Source: Bursaphelenchus xylophilus (taxonomy: Eukaryota; Nematoda; Chromadorea; Rhabditida; Aphelenchoididae). From it: a DNA stretch of 64,000 bases. Of the stretch, positions 46,805 to 60,029 are shown in pieces; within the stretch, counting starts at the first letter, position 1; every line of letters begins with the position of its first letter. The notes beneath the pieces are model-generated. The model was not told the DNA's origin. It made no database searches and saw nothing but the letters and a program-made list of their open reading frames with translations. The DNA lies in contig CAJFCV020000001.1 in NCBI GenBank assembly GCA_904066235.2, forward strand, positions 10,101,291-10,165,290, in the 5' to 3' direction. A program made the position numbers and the translations under genes.

Positions 46805-47058
46805 AATGCACTGTGAGGTAAGTTACCAACTGTTCTTCCAAAATTCGGGGAGAAAAACATTTTTCCGAGTTTTATAAAATGGTCCTCCCACGAATTCCAT
46901 TGACAATCAGGGAAGCTTGGCATTCCCTTTCAGGACGCAGAAAATAATTTTTTTTCCAGATTTTTTTTGCGAAATAAGATCTGCTTTATTTTGAGTCTAG
47001 CAGAGTGTTTAATCTTTAGCTCAGATCCAGTTGTGTTCCCCAGAACATTATATTCACC
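46805..47058. promoter_or_regulatory. Compact divergent promoter region of NUDT21 and PPIL4
   Basis: Only 254 bases separate the two start codons. The first bases upstream of NUDT21 include TGCACTGTGAG, a one-base variant of the GCAC-N-GTGC motif. No TATA box is evident. Confidence 0.5.
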
Positions 47059-48576
47059 ATGTCCGTCTTGATTGAAACAACTGTTGGAGATTTGGTTGTG
47101 GATCTGTTTTACGAGGAGCGAGTTGAAGCCAGTCAGAACTTCATCAAGCTATGTAAGATGAAATACTACAACTTGAACCAGTTTACAACGATTCAGAAGG
47201 ATTATATTGCCCAAACGGGGGATCCAACCAACACTGGCCATGGCGGAGAGTCTGTTTATTCGTAAGTTTTTTTTCTTTTTCTTCGTATTTTAGGAGTAAG
47301 CTTGATGATTAACCTTGTTTAATTTGCTACTGCGTACGTTCATATATTTTCTTCTGGTTTTAACAAAAATATTGATTTAGGTTTGTTCATGATAAGAAAT
47401 GCCGCTTTTTCCCCGACAACAGTAAAGTAAAGATGAAACATAAGCGCAAAGGGACGGTATCTTTTGTAAATTGTGGTCAAGACATGTTTGGCAGTCAATT
47501 CTTGATTTCGTTGGACGATAATTTGGATTATCTTGATGGAAAACATCTGATCTTTGGTCAAGTGGCGGAAGGTCTTGAAGTGTTGGATATTCTGAACGAG
47601 GAGCATACTAATGACAAATATGAGCCTTTACGGGATATAAGGTATGTTATTGGGCATATTGATGGCTATTAAACCATCATATTTTATGTTTATTACCTAA
47701 TTTTAGGATAAGTCACACAATAATCCTGCATGATCCGTTTGCTGATCCTCCAAATCTCCCAATTCCTTCAAGAAGTCCTTCTCCCACAAATCAGCTCATT
47801 GAATTGTCAAATAAAATATGTTTGGATCAAGACGTCGATGGTGAGGCGTATACTTCAGAGGAAATGCAGAAAATTAATGAGGAAAGAGAGCTTCGGGCGA
47901 ATGCTCAAGTCCTGGAAATGATTGGCGATATCCGAGATATTGATGAGAAGCCTCCAGACAACGTCCTCTTCGTGTGCAAGTTGAATCCAGTCACAACGGA
48001 TTCGGATTTGGAAGTTATTTTTGGCCGATTTGGAGACATCAAGTGCTGTGAAATCATCCGAGAGAGAAGGACCGGAAAGTCGTTGCAGTATGCATTTGTG
48101 GAGTTCGAAACGGTAAGATTTGGAGTTATTTTTGAGATATGTAAACGTTTATTATGTTAAAAGTTTATTTAATTTCAGCCAGAACAATGCGAAGCCGCCT
48201 ATCTGAAGATGGATAATGTTTTGATTGATGACCGCCGAATTCATGTCGATTTCAGTCAGTCTGTTGCCAAAACGCACACATGGAAGAGAAAGACGGATGA
48301 AGAAGCTGCCAAACAAAAAGGTAGACCTTTTTCAAGATTTTGTATGATGAATTATATTGTTTTAGACAGTAATTTAGTAATTTTTATACAATTTGTAATA
48401 TTCAAATTCTAGACAAGAAAACAGAAGAACGTCCAAAGAGACGCTCAAGATCTCCAGAACGCCGGCGACATCGACGAAAACATTCTACTTCGTCCTCAGG
48501 TTCATCCAGTTCAGCCGATTCTCGTGGAAAAGGGAAGAAGTCTCAAAAAAGCAAACGAAAAAGGTCTAGAAGTTGA
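47059..48576 (+). CDS. PPIL4: Cyclophilin-RRM protein PPIL4
   Basis: Five exons (47059-47261, 47381-47641, 47707-48112, 48179-48320, 48413-48576) join in phase to 391 residues. Residues 1-165 are a cyclophilin-type domain ([48 protein letters not shown]). Then [19 protein letters not shown] and, from about 240, an RNA-recognition motif ([13 protein letters not shown], then LQYAFVEF) followed by [19 protein letters not shown], the PPIL4 hallmark. The tail is Arg/Ser-rich. This nuclear protein associates with spliceosomes. It is shorter than the human protein (492) because the C-terminal tail is reduced. Reading through the last donor would give a short alternative end. Confidence 0.95.
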
Positions 48577-49522
48577 TAGGGATGGCTTTATACTCTTTGT
48601 TATTATTTAATAATGATTATAAATTATGATTTACACACAGGACGAGTAAATTTTTTAACAACGAACATAAATCTCTGAAAAAAGTCTCGTTTTTTACCTT
48701 GAAATCTCAAGGGCTTCTGCAAAGTCCAAAATCTTCGGATCGGTTTCAAAATTCTTCTAGTTTTGCTGGTTACAGTACTCAAACTGGAGACACGAGTTTA
48801 TAACGACTTAATTGTACCAGATATTTTTTAGTGCATGTGTAATAACTCTGTTTTCAACGAAAGTTCATGCCAATTACAACATTTGGACATGTTTTTTTTA
48901 TTAAACTCAAATGATTAACAATAAACAATACGGTAAAAAATATTAACATAAAAAACAAAATGTGTAAAGTAATCGTCGAGAAGATGTGGAAAAACAGCTT
49001 GAAAATTAATGGACTATAAAATTTAAATCGCAATTGTCGCAGCGTTGTAGTCCTTTTCTGAAACTAACGGAAATTGCGCATACGAGAGTTGAGGTTTGTA
49101 CGAAAACTCGAGAGTTACGAGATCACTGATCAAGATGTACATGTGCTGATAACTATGGAAAGGTGTGGCTAGTTGAAAGAGCAACGACTTTGCTATATGG
49201 TAGAGAAGTTGGGGGATTAAAGTGAGGATTCGATGACCATGAAACAAATAGATTTGAAGTCGGGACAAGACGTTTTTCGATGACACCCGGGTGTGATAAC
49301 AACAGAATGGAAAGAGGGTTGTGAGATTACATCTTCTGAATAAATTAAACTAACAATAAGCGGCTAAGGAAAGATGGATTCGAATAAATAAGTTTCTAGA
49401 ACCGTGCGATTCCCATATTTACACACATTTTGCGGCCAAGATGCGCGGCCAAACTCGGCTAACTCGCAACAGATTACTGTGGATGTTTCTTCAAGGCTGG
49501 AATCATTGAATTCGCCATGCCT
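48577..49522. other. Interval downstream of PPIL4 and of the secreted-protein gene
   Basis: The two genes converge here. A minus-strand open frame at 49023-49286 (87 residues) has no motif and probably lies in the 3' UTR of the secreted-protein gene. A minus-strand AATAAA equivalent is near 48897. Nothing else is seen. Confidence 0.4.
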
Positions 49523-52335
49523 TCAGTCGGTTCTGTGATGATGAACATGTCGATGCGTTGAGCGTCGATGTTTTCTACGGTCTTTCGGAGTGGATTCGTT
49601 TCGAAGGCTGGTGATTTCTTCAATCGATTCCTCGGCATTCTCCTTCTCTTGAGCCTTTTCCTTGGACACGCAGACTTGTCGAAAGACCCTCATCCTCATG
49701 TCGGTCCGGTCGAAAACACACTCATGCTCCTCCGAACATTTGCACCTGAAAAATTTAATTTATTTAATGTAATTTTCGCAAAGGCTATAACTTTCATATA
49801 TTATGAATTCTGGCTTTAAAATTAATGGTATTTAATGTCGAACTTATTATGAATATTTTCTGACGATAAGAGGTAAAAATGTCATTTTTTGCATTTCGCA
49901 AAGTTTGTGCCGTCTATTTTTTTTGCCTGATTTCACGTGCCTCTGCGCTATTGGCTTCTTGTCCCAACCCGAAACTACATTTATCAGCAACTGTGATGAT
50001 AAACTTCCCCTTGTTTGGACAGGCCGTATTGCAAACAGAAGCAGGAGCCCATAGCCTCCTATCAATGGAAAAAATGACATTGAAAAAAGCCCTATCAGCG
50101 GCGAATGTTTTAAAGTGCGGATAAGCTACACTATGAAGAGGACAATGCAAATTTAGAAACGAAGTTCTCAGCGCAATTATATTTTCTAGAATATCGACGC
50201 AATTTGAGCATCCGGTTCTGCTTAAGATCGTGATGACGCAGGTTGTCATCTGTTTTTCCGCCAGCTTGTAGATTAAGGGAAATCAATTTGTTGGCCTCGC
50301 CCTCCGGGAACAGGTTTTCCCTCCTTGATTGCCTTGTTTTCCCGCAATAATTGGGAGCTAGATCATCAGTGATTACATGATGAACTTCGTACTCCCGTCA
50401 CGTGCTGCCTTCATAAAAATAGAGAAGGTGTGCCGGAATTACAACAAGTGAAATGTGAAGAGAATTGGAAACGGTTGCTGATAACAGCTGATTAATTACT
50501 TCTCCGCAGGTCAGTTTTCTTGTCCCACCAAAGAACACGCGGACCAGGGGTCATTTATATCCGATTTTTTGGTTTTTTTGTACCATACTAGACCATGTAC
50601 TATAAAAAATATATCGTAAAGTAAAATTTTTATAAAATAGAAAAATGTGATTCTTTCTATAAACTTCATTTTCACTCCCCTTTCACTCTAATACAATATG
50701 TAATGTCGTATATTAGACTTATTTTACAGAACCGAGGATTTGAAACCACGCCAAAACGCCGCTTATCATTTGATCGACCAATTTTGTTGGCTAGGAATGC
50801 AAGAGTACAGCAAGTGATAAACCCTAATGTCAATCGTTAATGGAATAAAAAATTGTAATTAAAAATTTGCTGATATGTAATTTATGTGCGTTTTCTGGAG
50901 CCGGAAGACAATCAGATTCCAGGCGCAGAATTTTCAGCGAGCACTGATATAGGAACCGCAAAATCAATGTGAATCCTCTCAAACGCGGCTGGACACAACT
51001 CTTAACTAAGGTACCAAAAATAACTCAGCCAATCTGGCGTTACTCCAGTGAGAATCGAAGTATTTACCCACAGACCTTATCAGTAACCCAGTGCTTCTCA
51101 GAATATCGCAGAAACCGACAAAGATGACCTTCATTGCAGAGCCAATCAAAGAGAAAGGTGACAGAAATCGAAATTCCGATTACGGTACTTTTTATCTTCG
51201 CAAGCCGCGGAAAATACGTCAAATGGTCAGCTGTAGGAGAAGAGTTTAAGATGGATCATGCATTCTTCCCGTATGATGGGAAAAGGCAAATTGATTATCT
51301 TACAGAAGCCGAAGGAACGAGAAAAAACAATGCAAGACGGACAATGGGAAGTTGAGTGCGTTGCAAGTTTTGTAGCCAAGAAATTGGCATATTTTGCTTA
51401 AAAATCCTAATTAAATACATCGCCCAGTATCTATTTTTGGTTATCAAAGCGTTTTATAAGTTGACTTACCATGATTTGACCCATTTGAAAGGCGTCGTTC
51501 CAAAGTTATGGCCAAACGAATAAAACCCGCAGGGCTCGCGTTCAGCTATGCAGAAGGGCGCATTCTTGTCGAACGTCGGTTCAGGGAATGCGTCGTGCTG
51601 AAAGAATCAATTCAAATTACTCGGTAATCTGTACCGCGACTAATCCTCTCACTAAATATTTTTCTTTCATCTTTTTCCATCCTACGATTTGAGTTCCATA
51701 ATTAGCGCAGACCAGACGTTCGGGGATATTTTTAACCGAGTTGTGCATCAAATTTGTGCATGAACAAACGGATTATCAGCTAGTGTGGGGGAATTTTTGT
51801 AATTTTTGGCGGGCTAAGCCAACGGGATTAACCATGTTCATTTACATACAAGATGTCTCTTTATTCCTCTTTAGCGCTTCTAGGAAACCCCTGTTATTTA
51901 CAGTATACTCTAAAAGTAACCTTGACTCCTTTTCTCATTCAATATATTTAGTGATTTCCCATTAATAACTGTGTTTTGCGGGGAACATATATGACCTTTT
52001 CTGAAACCGAGAAAATTTCCCACCACAGTGCTGACGTTTTGGAATTTTAAATTTGGTCGAACCGTCGTGAAAGTCATTCGAATTCCTGCCTAGTGTCGGA
52101 ATTCCAAAGTTTTCATTTAATGAATTAAAAAAGGCAGAATATTGAAAGTTACGTGTGAAGTATAAGAAATTATGACAAAGTAATGGAAAGATTGCTATTA
52201 ATTAATGCGGAAAAAACTTACTGGAAATTTTCGACCATTGATTTTCTTTACATTTAACATCGATTCCACCAGTCCGACCAGAAAACAAAGGATTATCGTC
52301 GTTGACACAACGTCCGTGTTCAGGTTCATTCTCAT
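49523..52335 (-). CDS. Secreted cysteine-rich protein, family not identified
   Basis: Three exons (52222-52335, 51470-51597, 49523-49745) join in phase to 154 residues. The start at 52335 (a second Met lies two codons on) leads into a hydrophobic signal segment, STTIILCFLVGLVESM. The mature part holds six cysteines in a block of about 56 residues: APFCIAEREPCGFYSFGHN, then FKWVKSWCKCSEEHECVFDR, then a last Cys in FRQVCV. After it comes a Glu/Lys-rich linker and a strongly basic, His-rich end (RRKHRRSTHRHVHHHRTD). All borders are good GTAAGT and TTTCAG sites. Six cysteines suggest three disulfides in an extracellular domain. I cannot name the family; composition gives no evidence of toxicity. 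Confidence 0.75.
49879..50124 (+). CDS. Possible small secreted protein nested in an intron
   Basis: An 81-codon open frame on the opposite strand inside the last intron of the secreted cysteine-rich gene. It begins MSFFAFRKVCAVYFFCLISR, a plausible signal peptide, and continues with a mixed-composition mature part containing two cysteines. The minus strand is also open across part of it. No homologue is recognised, so it may be chance. Confidence 0.25.
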   Translation: MSFFAFRKVCAVYFFCLISRASALLASCPNPKLHLSATVMINFPLFGQAVLQTEAGAHSLLSMEKMTLKKALSAANVLKCG

Positions 52336-55300
52336 TTACAGAAAGGCACGACGAGTTTAGCACCCAGTGGCGGGATTATAGGAAAGCAGCAGCTATTATG
52401 TCGATGGGCGTTCGGATTCTTATCTACAAGAATTCAGAATTTTGTAGGTATTCGGCAGGAGGCTCGCGAACGGTGACAAGAATAAGAACACTTCATTTTT
52501 GTACACAACACAATTTTTTTATATCTATATAAAGTCTTGCAAACGTCAGGGGTCTTTGACCAAGTTCAAAAATTCAGATAACGGGGTTAAATGTCTAGCA
52601 TAAAAGACGAAACTAGTCAACTGACCAAGTCGCTGTTACAGTCCCAAGTTTTTGGTTCTAACTTGACCTTATATACCGAATTATTTTTGTAATTCTGCCT
52701 TAAATGGAAATGTTTATCGTCTGGAGAAGGCTTTAGTTCCCAGAATACAGCACTTATGTTTGCGACCCCAAAAAACGTTCTTTTAAATTTTTCATTTTAT
52801 CAAACAAGTGACTATGACTAGCTTAATCTGGGACAAGGATTTCGGGCTGGAAGTAAAGTTTGTTGGTGTTTTATCTACAGTAATTATTGGGGCAGTAAGA
52901 CAAAAACACCGTGGATGTTGCACAGCCTAAAGAAGATACTTAGACGTTAGTCGCCACTACTATTACATGCTTCTATTTATACTCACACGTGCACAGACGT
53001 TCCATCTGACTATAGCCGTTTCCAAATGTTCCACCTTTTTATCTGGTCCCTAAAAGAACTTGCTCCGCCCTCACCACAAAACACTTCAATCTAAGAGTAC
53101 CTCCTAGCAAGACCCTTTGTACCGCATCTTTTCTACTGTACCACTTCTCTTCCTTAACCTACAAAAACCAGTTTTATCTCACAAACTTGCCAATCCGTAG
53201 AAAAGTTCGCGACTGATACACAAAGATTTTTCGCAGAGGAGCCAGACCTTTTATAACATCTTTTCTGTTACAATGACATTTCGGATGCAGAATTAGATGG
53301 TGTGAAAGTGAATCCAATGTGACCGGAGGAGGGAGAGCCCGTTCCACAAAGCAAATCGCAGAAAAAATGTAGCAGAGTGTAAAAAAAGGCAGACCAAAGG
53401 TGTAACGAGGTCGATTGTACATTCACGGAGAATCTGAGGAAACGGCTTTTTTTGCAGTCCATGTCTTGCACAGTTTTGTTTGTATACAAAATACAGGTAG
53501 TACGAAAATAATGTGTTGGGAAAGGAGAAGACAATGCGGTCATTGATATACTCTTCACAAAAGATTTACCAATATCTTGAGTTTAACGAGGTTTTTTTGA
53601 AATTAAAAACAAAAGTGGTTACAAACCCAAGAGTAGAAAATACAAACAGCCCCTACCCTGTAGATGATGCAATGGAATTAACTTATATACCTTTTCTTAA
53701 ATGACTCATTTTATCGCGCGGGGGATCTTACTTTCTTTTGTAAACGCAACGTTTTTTTTATTTATAATTAGTCATTGTTTACATTTGGAAATACTATGCC
53801 ATTCGTAAAGGTTTATTTTTTAAACTACAAAGCAGAATCCTGGCAACTTTATTTTTGAGTATTTGGCCAAATCGTTGGTCTTCTCTTCAGTAAACATCGA
53901 TTTATCAATTGTGAGACAAAATTATGAGACCTCCTGGGTCGAGAAATTAAGCAGCTTGTCAGTCAGAAAACGTCAGAAATTGAGATCTACTCCTTCAATT
54001 CCAACACCTTATTCTGGATGCAAAAATCCAACTGAACAACCCATTCCTCATACCGTACCCCGCAATTCCCGTCTCGCGGCATTAAGTATGACCCAAACGA
54101 CGAGAAAATAACATCCGTCAAATCCGAAAATGCATTTTAAAACCCGCATGACGTTCAGCAGAGGATTAGTAATGTGGGTGTAACGCGTTTGATAGCACAG
54201 GTGGGCATGAATTTGCAATGGCGTAGCGCCGCTAAAAACAATTAAAAGAGGAATTTCATGAACATTGTAAATGGGATTTGTAATTACCAGAGCAATCTAT
54301 TGACATACTTGAGTCAGAAGTGTTTGCGTCAGTTCTTCGTACAGCAAATAAAGAAGAAACTTGTGTTTCGATACAACTTTACAACTTGAAAACCCCTGCG
54401 AAATACCGTAAAAGGAAGATGGAAAGACCGTTCACGAACCGGGTTTGATCACGGTCTGACCAGTTGACCCGTGCAATATCTTTTAAACAGGCGTTTTTTG
54501 TAATAAAAAAAGATGTTATCAATGTAGTTTTCTGTAAGATATCGCACACGAAAACCGGTTCTCTTCCGTCAGCGAGCCCGTATGTGTTCAGTTTACAAAA
54601 AGATCGGTTCCATTCTTGGGATGAAATTCACGGTATAGTCGAAACGACCATGTCACAGAGCAGCCAAACGCTGACTGCAAGGAATCACCTCCAAAAGAAA
54701 TTCAAACTACATAATACTTAATTGCTAACACAATAACAGCCACATGCTCTCCTGCTGTTATCTACAAGATGTGACGCTCAGCAAATTCTCTTTTTCAAGC
54801 ACCTCTTCAGGGTTCAAACAAGGTAACGTGGAAAACAACATCGTGCAAGATAAGAGTGTCAAACAATTAGCGGAATTTTTAATAGCGCAAATCACCTGTG
54901 AATACAAAAGAGCGGCGTTAAATACACACCTTCGGTAGCTAAAAATACTTAAACGAACGCTCTTATTACGCATAATTTTTTGGAAAAAAACACCTGGTGA
55001 AAAGCTGGATGCTGTACGCAAATAGTTTAATACGGGTGCAAAAAACAGCGTGAGAAATGCTATGTGCAGAAATAGGACGGTCTGCCATTTCAGAATGGCA
55101 ATAATGTAATATACAAAAATAAATTACAACGGAATCGGAAAACAAGGAAAAAGTGAATGGGGCTGCTGTAAAGTAACGTGCTACTGTATTTTAGCAGTGT
55201 TTTGGGAAGCCGTAGCCTTTTATTAGAGCTAGCGGATGAAGATAACGTAAATCCGGTAAGCGGCGAATTAGAAATTAAAAAAAATTAAAGAAAGATTCCG

Positions 55301-58300
55301 GAACTGATGTGTGAATCTTAATCTGACAACAGCTAGAACGGATTATAAATTTAAAATCTAATAAATAAAGGGATTGTTGAAATTTTCACGAAATATGTAC
55401 AAATGTGTATTTACTCTCAAATTTATGTATGTTGTGTCAAAGCCCAAAGATTATTAGTGAAATCACAAAAATTTAAGGCTGATTTGTGCCATACCCCAGC
55501 ATTTTATTAAAAATTAAGAAATGGGTTTGGTGGACCGCCACTTATCTAACATATTTCCTTGTTTATAAAGGTCACTGAAGATGTCGTTCAACTGTGAAAC
55601 TTTGGGAAAGTCTGAGAACCAAAATTTTTATAAATTGAACGGCAAGCTTCATAACGCAGACTGGAGGAAAACTTGATATAACCGTAGTACCTTGAGGACT
55701 CCTCAAGTCGGAGGAAACCTCCTTTTTGGTATAGACACCTTATAAGAAATACATTTTCATCATGCAAACCCGGCCTTATATACGCGCCCATAATGAGCCC
55801 AACTACAATCCGCATCCCAAAAAACCACATCCCACCGCCGACATTTCAGCATTGCTCATAACGACTACAAACCCGCATAGGTAAAGATAAATAGCAAACA
55901 AATCTAATGGCACCCGCTGACACTGAACCCGCATCTGCATTGACGTTATGCGACCACCAACACACATAAAAGACCCCACGATTAATCAGATTAAGGCATC
56001 CCGAAATGTCGAAAAGGCAACAAACAGAAAGCTCCGCCTTTTCGGAGCCCCGACCCGCCTCCACGGGAAAATCGAATGGGAAATTCCGTTTTTCAGCAGA
56101 AAGAACGTTGAAATCAAGGGAACCGTGATATTGATTTGATGCCTTGACGATAATTAATGCTCATTGAAAAGGAATGAATTTTTCGATTGCAAAAACCAGT
56201 AATCTCGCCTTTGTCCATTCTGATTTTGGCTGTGGAAATTGCTGATTAGCTATACGGATCGTGCTATGCAGTATCCGTTACATTGTAGTTCTGCAGAATA
56301 CAAAATAGCAAGTACAATTTTGAGGCAAAAAATTTCCGCATAAGTAGTAAATTAGAGGTACCTTGTGGGCGTTACATCTCATCTTATTAAAATTTCTTAC
56401 TGATTCATAACAAATATACCAGGGTTAATGTTTGGTCATAACGTATAGAGTGTTAGCCTATAAGAAGAGGTAAGAATAGTCAATCCTTGACCGTACGCAT
56501 TGCAGAAAAGATAGCAAACTAACACCTGGGTTTTATTAAAACTCTATATCTAAACATAATCTAATACACATTCCTACCGTTTCGTTTCGGATCTTTTTTA
56601 TAGGCTAAAAACAGAAACTCAACCAAAGAATGCTCCAAATAGGATATTACAACCAAAATTTCATGCCTCCCACAGAGTGAAGTGCCCAGTACTGAGTAAT
56701 TCTCGAATGTTACACTCTGCAGTGTACTCTTAACCTAAATTAATCCTTCTCGTGGCAATTTTTAATCTACCGTTTCAGGGATTTGCTATATTCGGCATTT
56801 TTTGACCCAGCCATTAAGAAGGCAAGTGTTCAACGTTGTGGGAAGATACGACGAGAGAAAAAATGTACCGAGAATGTGACTTTCATTATGAACGGAAACC
56901 CATCAATTCCGATACTCACAATGGTTTCGTCGAAGCCGATTGATTTATTGGGGAATTTCAAAGTAAAAAATTGCACTTTAAATCACTCGCCAAGGTTGTT
57001 GTAAGACGTGGAACAGTGAATGGATTAATATAGCGGTGGTCGACGTGACTTGGAAACGTGATTGTAATAAATGGAGGCTATCACGTTCTACGGTTTATTT
57101 TAGGCACAAGATTTAATTCACTTGGATGGAGGAGTAGTTTATGCAAATTTCTCAAAGCGCACAACCTTTTCAACAGAAAATAAAGGTCCAATTTTTCTGG
57201 TAATCCAATTTGGTATTTATATGTATTTTTGGACCTAAATGCGACTAATTTATGTGCGTAGCAGATGACACTACAATTGATACGAGTATTTGCGGCTATT
57301 CTTTGACCATTTACATTTTGAAAATAAACAAAAATAGATGTCAAATGTTAACAGCACAAAGAACAACCTGATCAAAGCTCGTCCTTCATCAAGTGTATTT
57401 CATTTCTAAGCGGACAAAAAGTTGTATTTACAATTATGGCATGTTTGCTGTTCATAATACACATCTAATTCCACTTATAAATTGTATTTGCAATTTGTTG
57501 AAAATTCGTCAGAATTTTCGCTCTTTTGTTCCACTTATATGGAGAATATGTTACCGTAGAAAACCTTGGCATTTAGGTCATTTTACGCTATCAAATTGAG
57601 CCGTCAAACTTTATAATCCTATTTACGGACCCGCCATAAAATGACGAAAAGCTCTGATTTTGGACCCGAATTTGGCCAAGCGAAAGGAATGCCGGGTACT
57701 CTTAACAGTATCCGATTGTACCCCGGTAATTGAATAAAAATACCGGCCATTGTCCCTGCATTCCAATGATGTTACTCAGCATTTTCAAAACGGTTTTTCC
57801 GAGACATCTTCGCGCATTAAAATTCGGGTCGCGTTTCGACGTCACGGATCTTACGAAAGACTCGCGAATGCGATGACTAATGAATGCGCGGCGTTTTTTT
57901 TTAAATATCTCCCCGCACATGTACGTGTTCGCTGGGCATAACGTGCGAGATATCACGTGGAAAAACAAAGAGTGCGGAAAAAGTGCAAAAGACCGGAAGG
58001 AACAACAGAAGCCAAGGTTCCGACTTCGGAAGGAACGTAACAGTAATGGATGACTATTTATGGCAGGCATTGTATCTTTTGTTTACTCAACCACCGCATG
58101 AATACACGGTATGTTCTTTTGAGTTGGTACAACTCAATAGAACGGACTCTAATTTGCATTCTTCAAACAAGACCAGTTCAACGCTTCAATTAAGTGAATG
58201 TAGCTCATGTATAATCAGGCGAATAAATGGTATTTTGAATTTGGACTTCTGAATGCGCTTAATAGACTCTAATTTACAGCTAAGATATTATTAGCCTCCA

Positions 58301-60029
58301 TAAACCCCATGATTTGAAACATAAAGGGTTGCTTCCTGACCGTACCGTGCCAATTTCCGCCACGAGTTCTAAGCCAGTAAACGAATTGTAATAGGCAAAA
58401 AAGCAATATACAAAGACACGTTTTACTGTAATACAACGCTTGAGGCATCAATGAGTAATTGCCAAAATATGTTGTAATGTTTTCATTGGCAAATTAGGAT
58501 TTTTAATCAAAGTAAAAATTAAAATTTTGAAAAATGATCTCCGAACATGCATCTAATGATTTGCGGTTTTATAGTACATCCAAAGACTATCATAAAAACT
58601 TAGGAAATACTAAAGCACTTTGAAAAATTCAAGTTTCTCATACCTAGTTCCAAAAAAATCACTTTCCAGCAAAACCTGAAAATTCGAATGCCCAGTTGCA
58701 AAACCTCCCATAAAAATTTTCGCGATATGAAACTGACAACTTTCTCCGAATATTTGCACTCAGCAGGATGTTTCTTATCAGCCACAGGCTTGACCACCGC
58801 TCTGTTATCGCGGCACAGTGACTTCTGCACTCTTTAGTCACTCGCAACGTGGACACTTCGCTAATTGACAGCTTTTCTGATAAAATGAAAGCGGGAAACC
58901 GTTGAGGAAAGCTCCTCACGAAACCTAACCGCGATTTCTGACAATTGTAACTGTCAATACACGCGATGGTGTAAAGAAATTTTTATAACTTACAAGAGAA
59001 ATCCAAGAGATGGAAAAAATATATTTTGAACCCTCGAATATCAAATGTGTACGCGGAAAATATAACACAAATTGAAATATGAGAAATTGACTTATGACCC
59101 CAGAAAAACCGAAAAACTGCATTTGCACATTAACACCAAAAAACCTTTTAGGAGTGGCAAAAAAATTGCTGCAACTCAAAGAACATCTCCGTCTTACACT
59201 TTCACACTTTCTCCCCATAAAAACACGCCATCCATCTCCTGAGAACACCCGCAATCTTATCACTGATAAAAACGGTGAACTCCGGCGTGATTTATGACGG
59301 CAATCGATCAAATTCCTCCGCATATCCCGTGTATTTCCAAATCCGGCGCCGATCTGTGCCAGCCAAAAAAATAAAAAAAGATGCAAATTTTTGGGATGAC
59401 CTATGCCATCGGAATTCGCGGTATTCGGGTCGACGTTTTTTGGAGCAATAAATAATTTAGCTCGGGGCGCTCGGAATTTGCATAGATCGCTCAAGGAATT
59501 CAAAAGAAAAATCTGGAAAATACCCAAGACACACGATGATTTTGAAATCGGACGGAAATTTAAAGCTTCAAAGCGTTAAGAAATCCGAAAATTACATTGA
59601 ATTGCCAAAATTACAGTACTCTAGCGACCTCAGCGATGCGATGGACCTCGCGCGCGGAAGCCAAAATTCAAAATCGACCCTCAGCGCTCTCTTGCGCAAC
59701 TCGGTGACCTCAGTTTTCGCCCCAGTAGTTGTCCAAAAGATGCCATGAAATGATGACCCGAACGTATAATCTTTTTTCGGGGAAAAAACGCGCCCGGAAA
59801 TTGCATCACTCGAAAAAATTACGAAGTCAAAGGAATTTTGAGCAAAAAAATAAATCGAGGAACTGGATCACGAGGATTTGGTTAAAAAAACGTCTAAAAA
59901 TTTCGAAAAAAACTTGTTATTAAAAATTAATTGTTTTTTGAAACAATTCCCTGCAGTTTTATGATTGATTTCAAACCGGAATTCCGTCCCCCAAGTCCGC
60001 AAAGTTCCGGACCTTCTGCAAAAAGCTGC
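52336..60029. other. Long stretch without a supported gene
   Basis: Many short open frames, none with motifs and convincing splice borders on both sides. The longest is a minus-strand frame of 200 codons at 58925-59527, rich in Phe, Ser and Arg with no domain I recognise; a GTAAGT lies inside it. A plus-strand frame at 53863-54111 follows an acceptor-like TCTTCAG. I call neither. Confidence 0.4.

Noticed and set aside
58925..59527. Minus-strand frame of 200 codons as a gene
   Set aside because: No domain, odd composition, an internal donor site and no matching exons nearby; could be chance in moderate-GC DNA.
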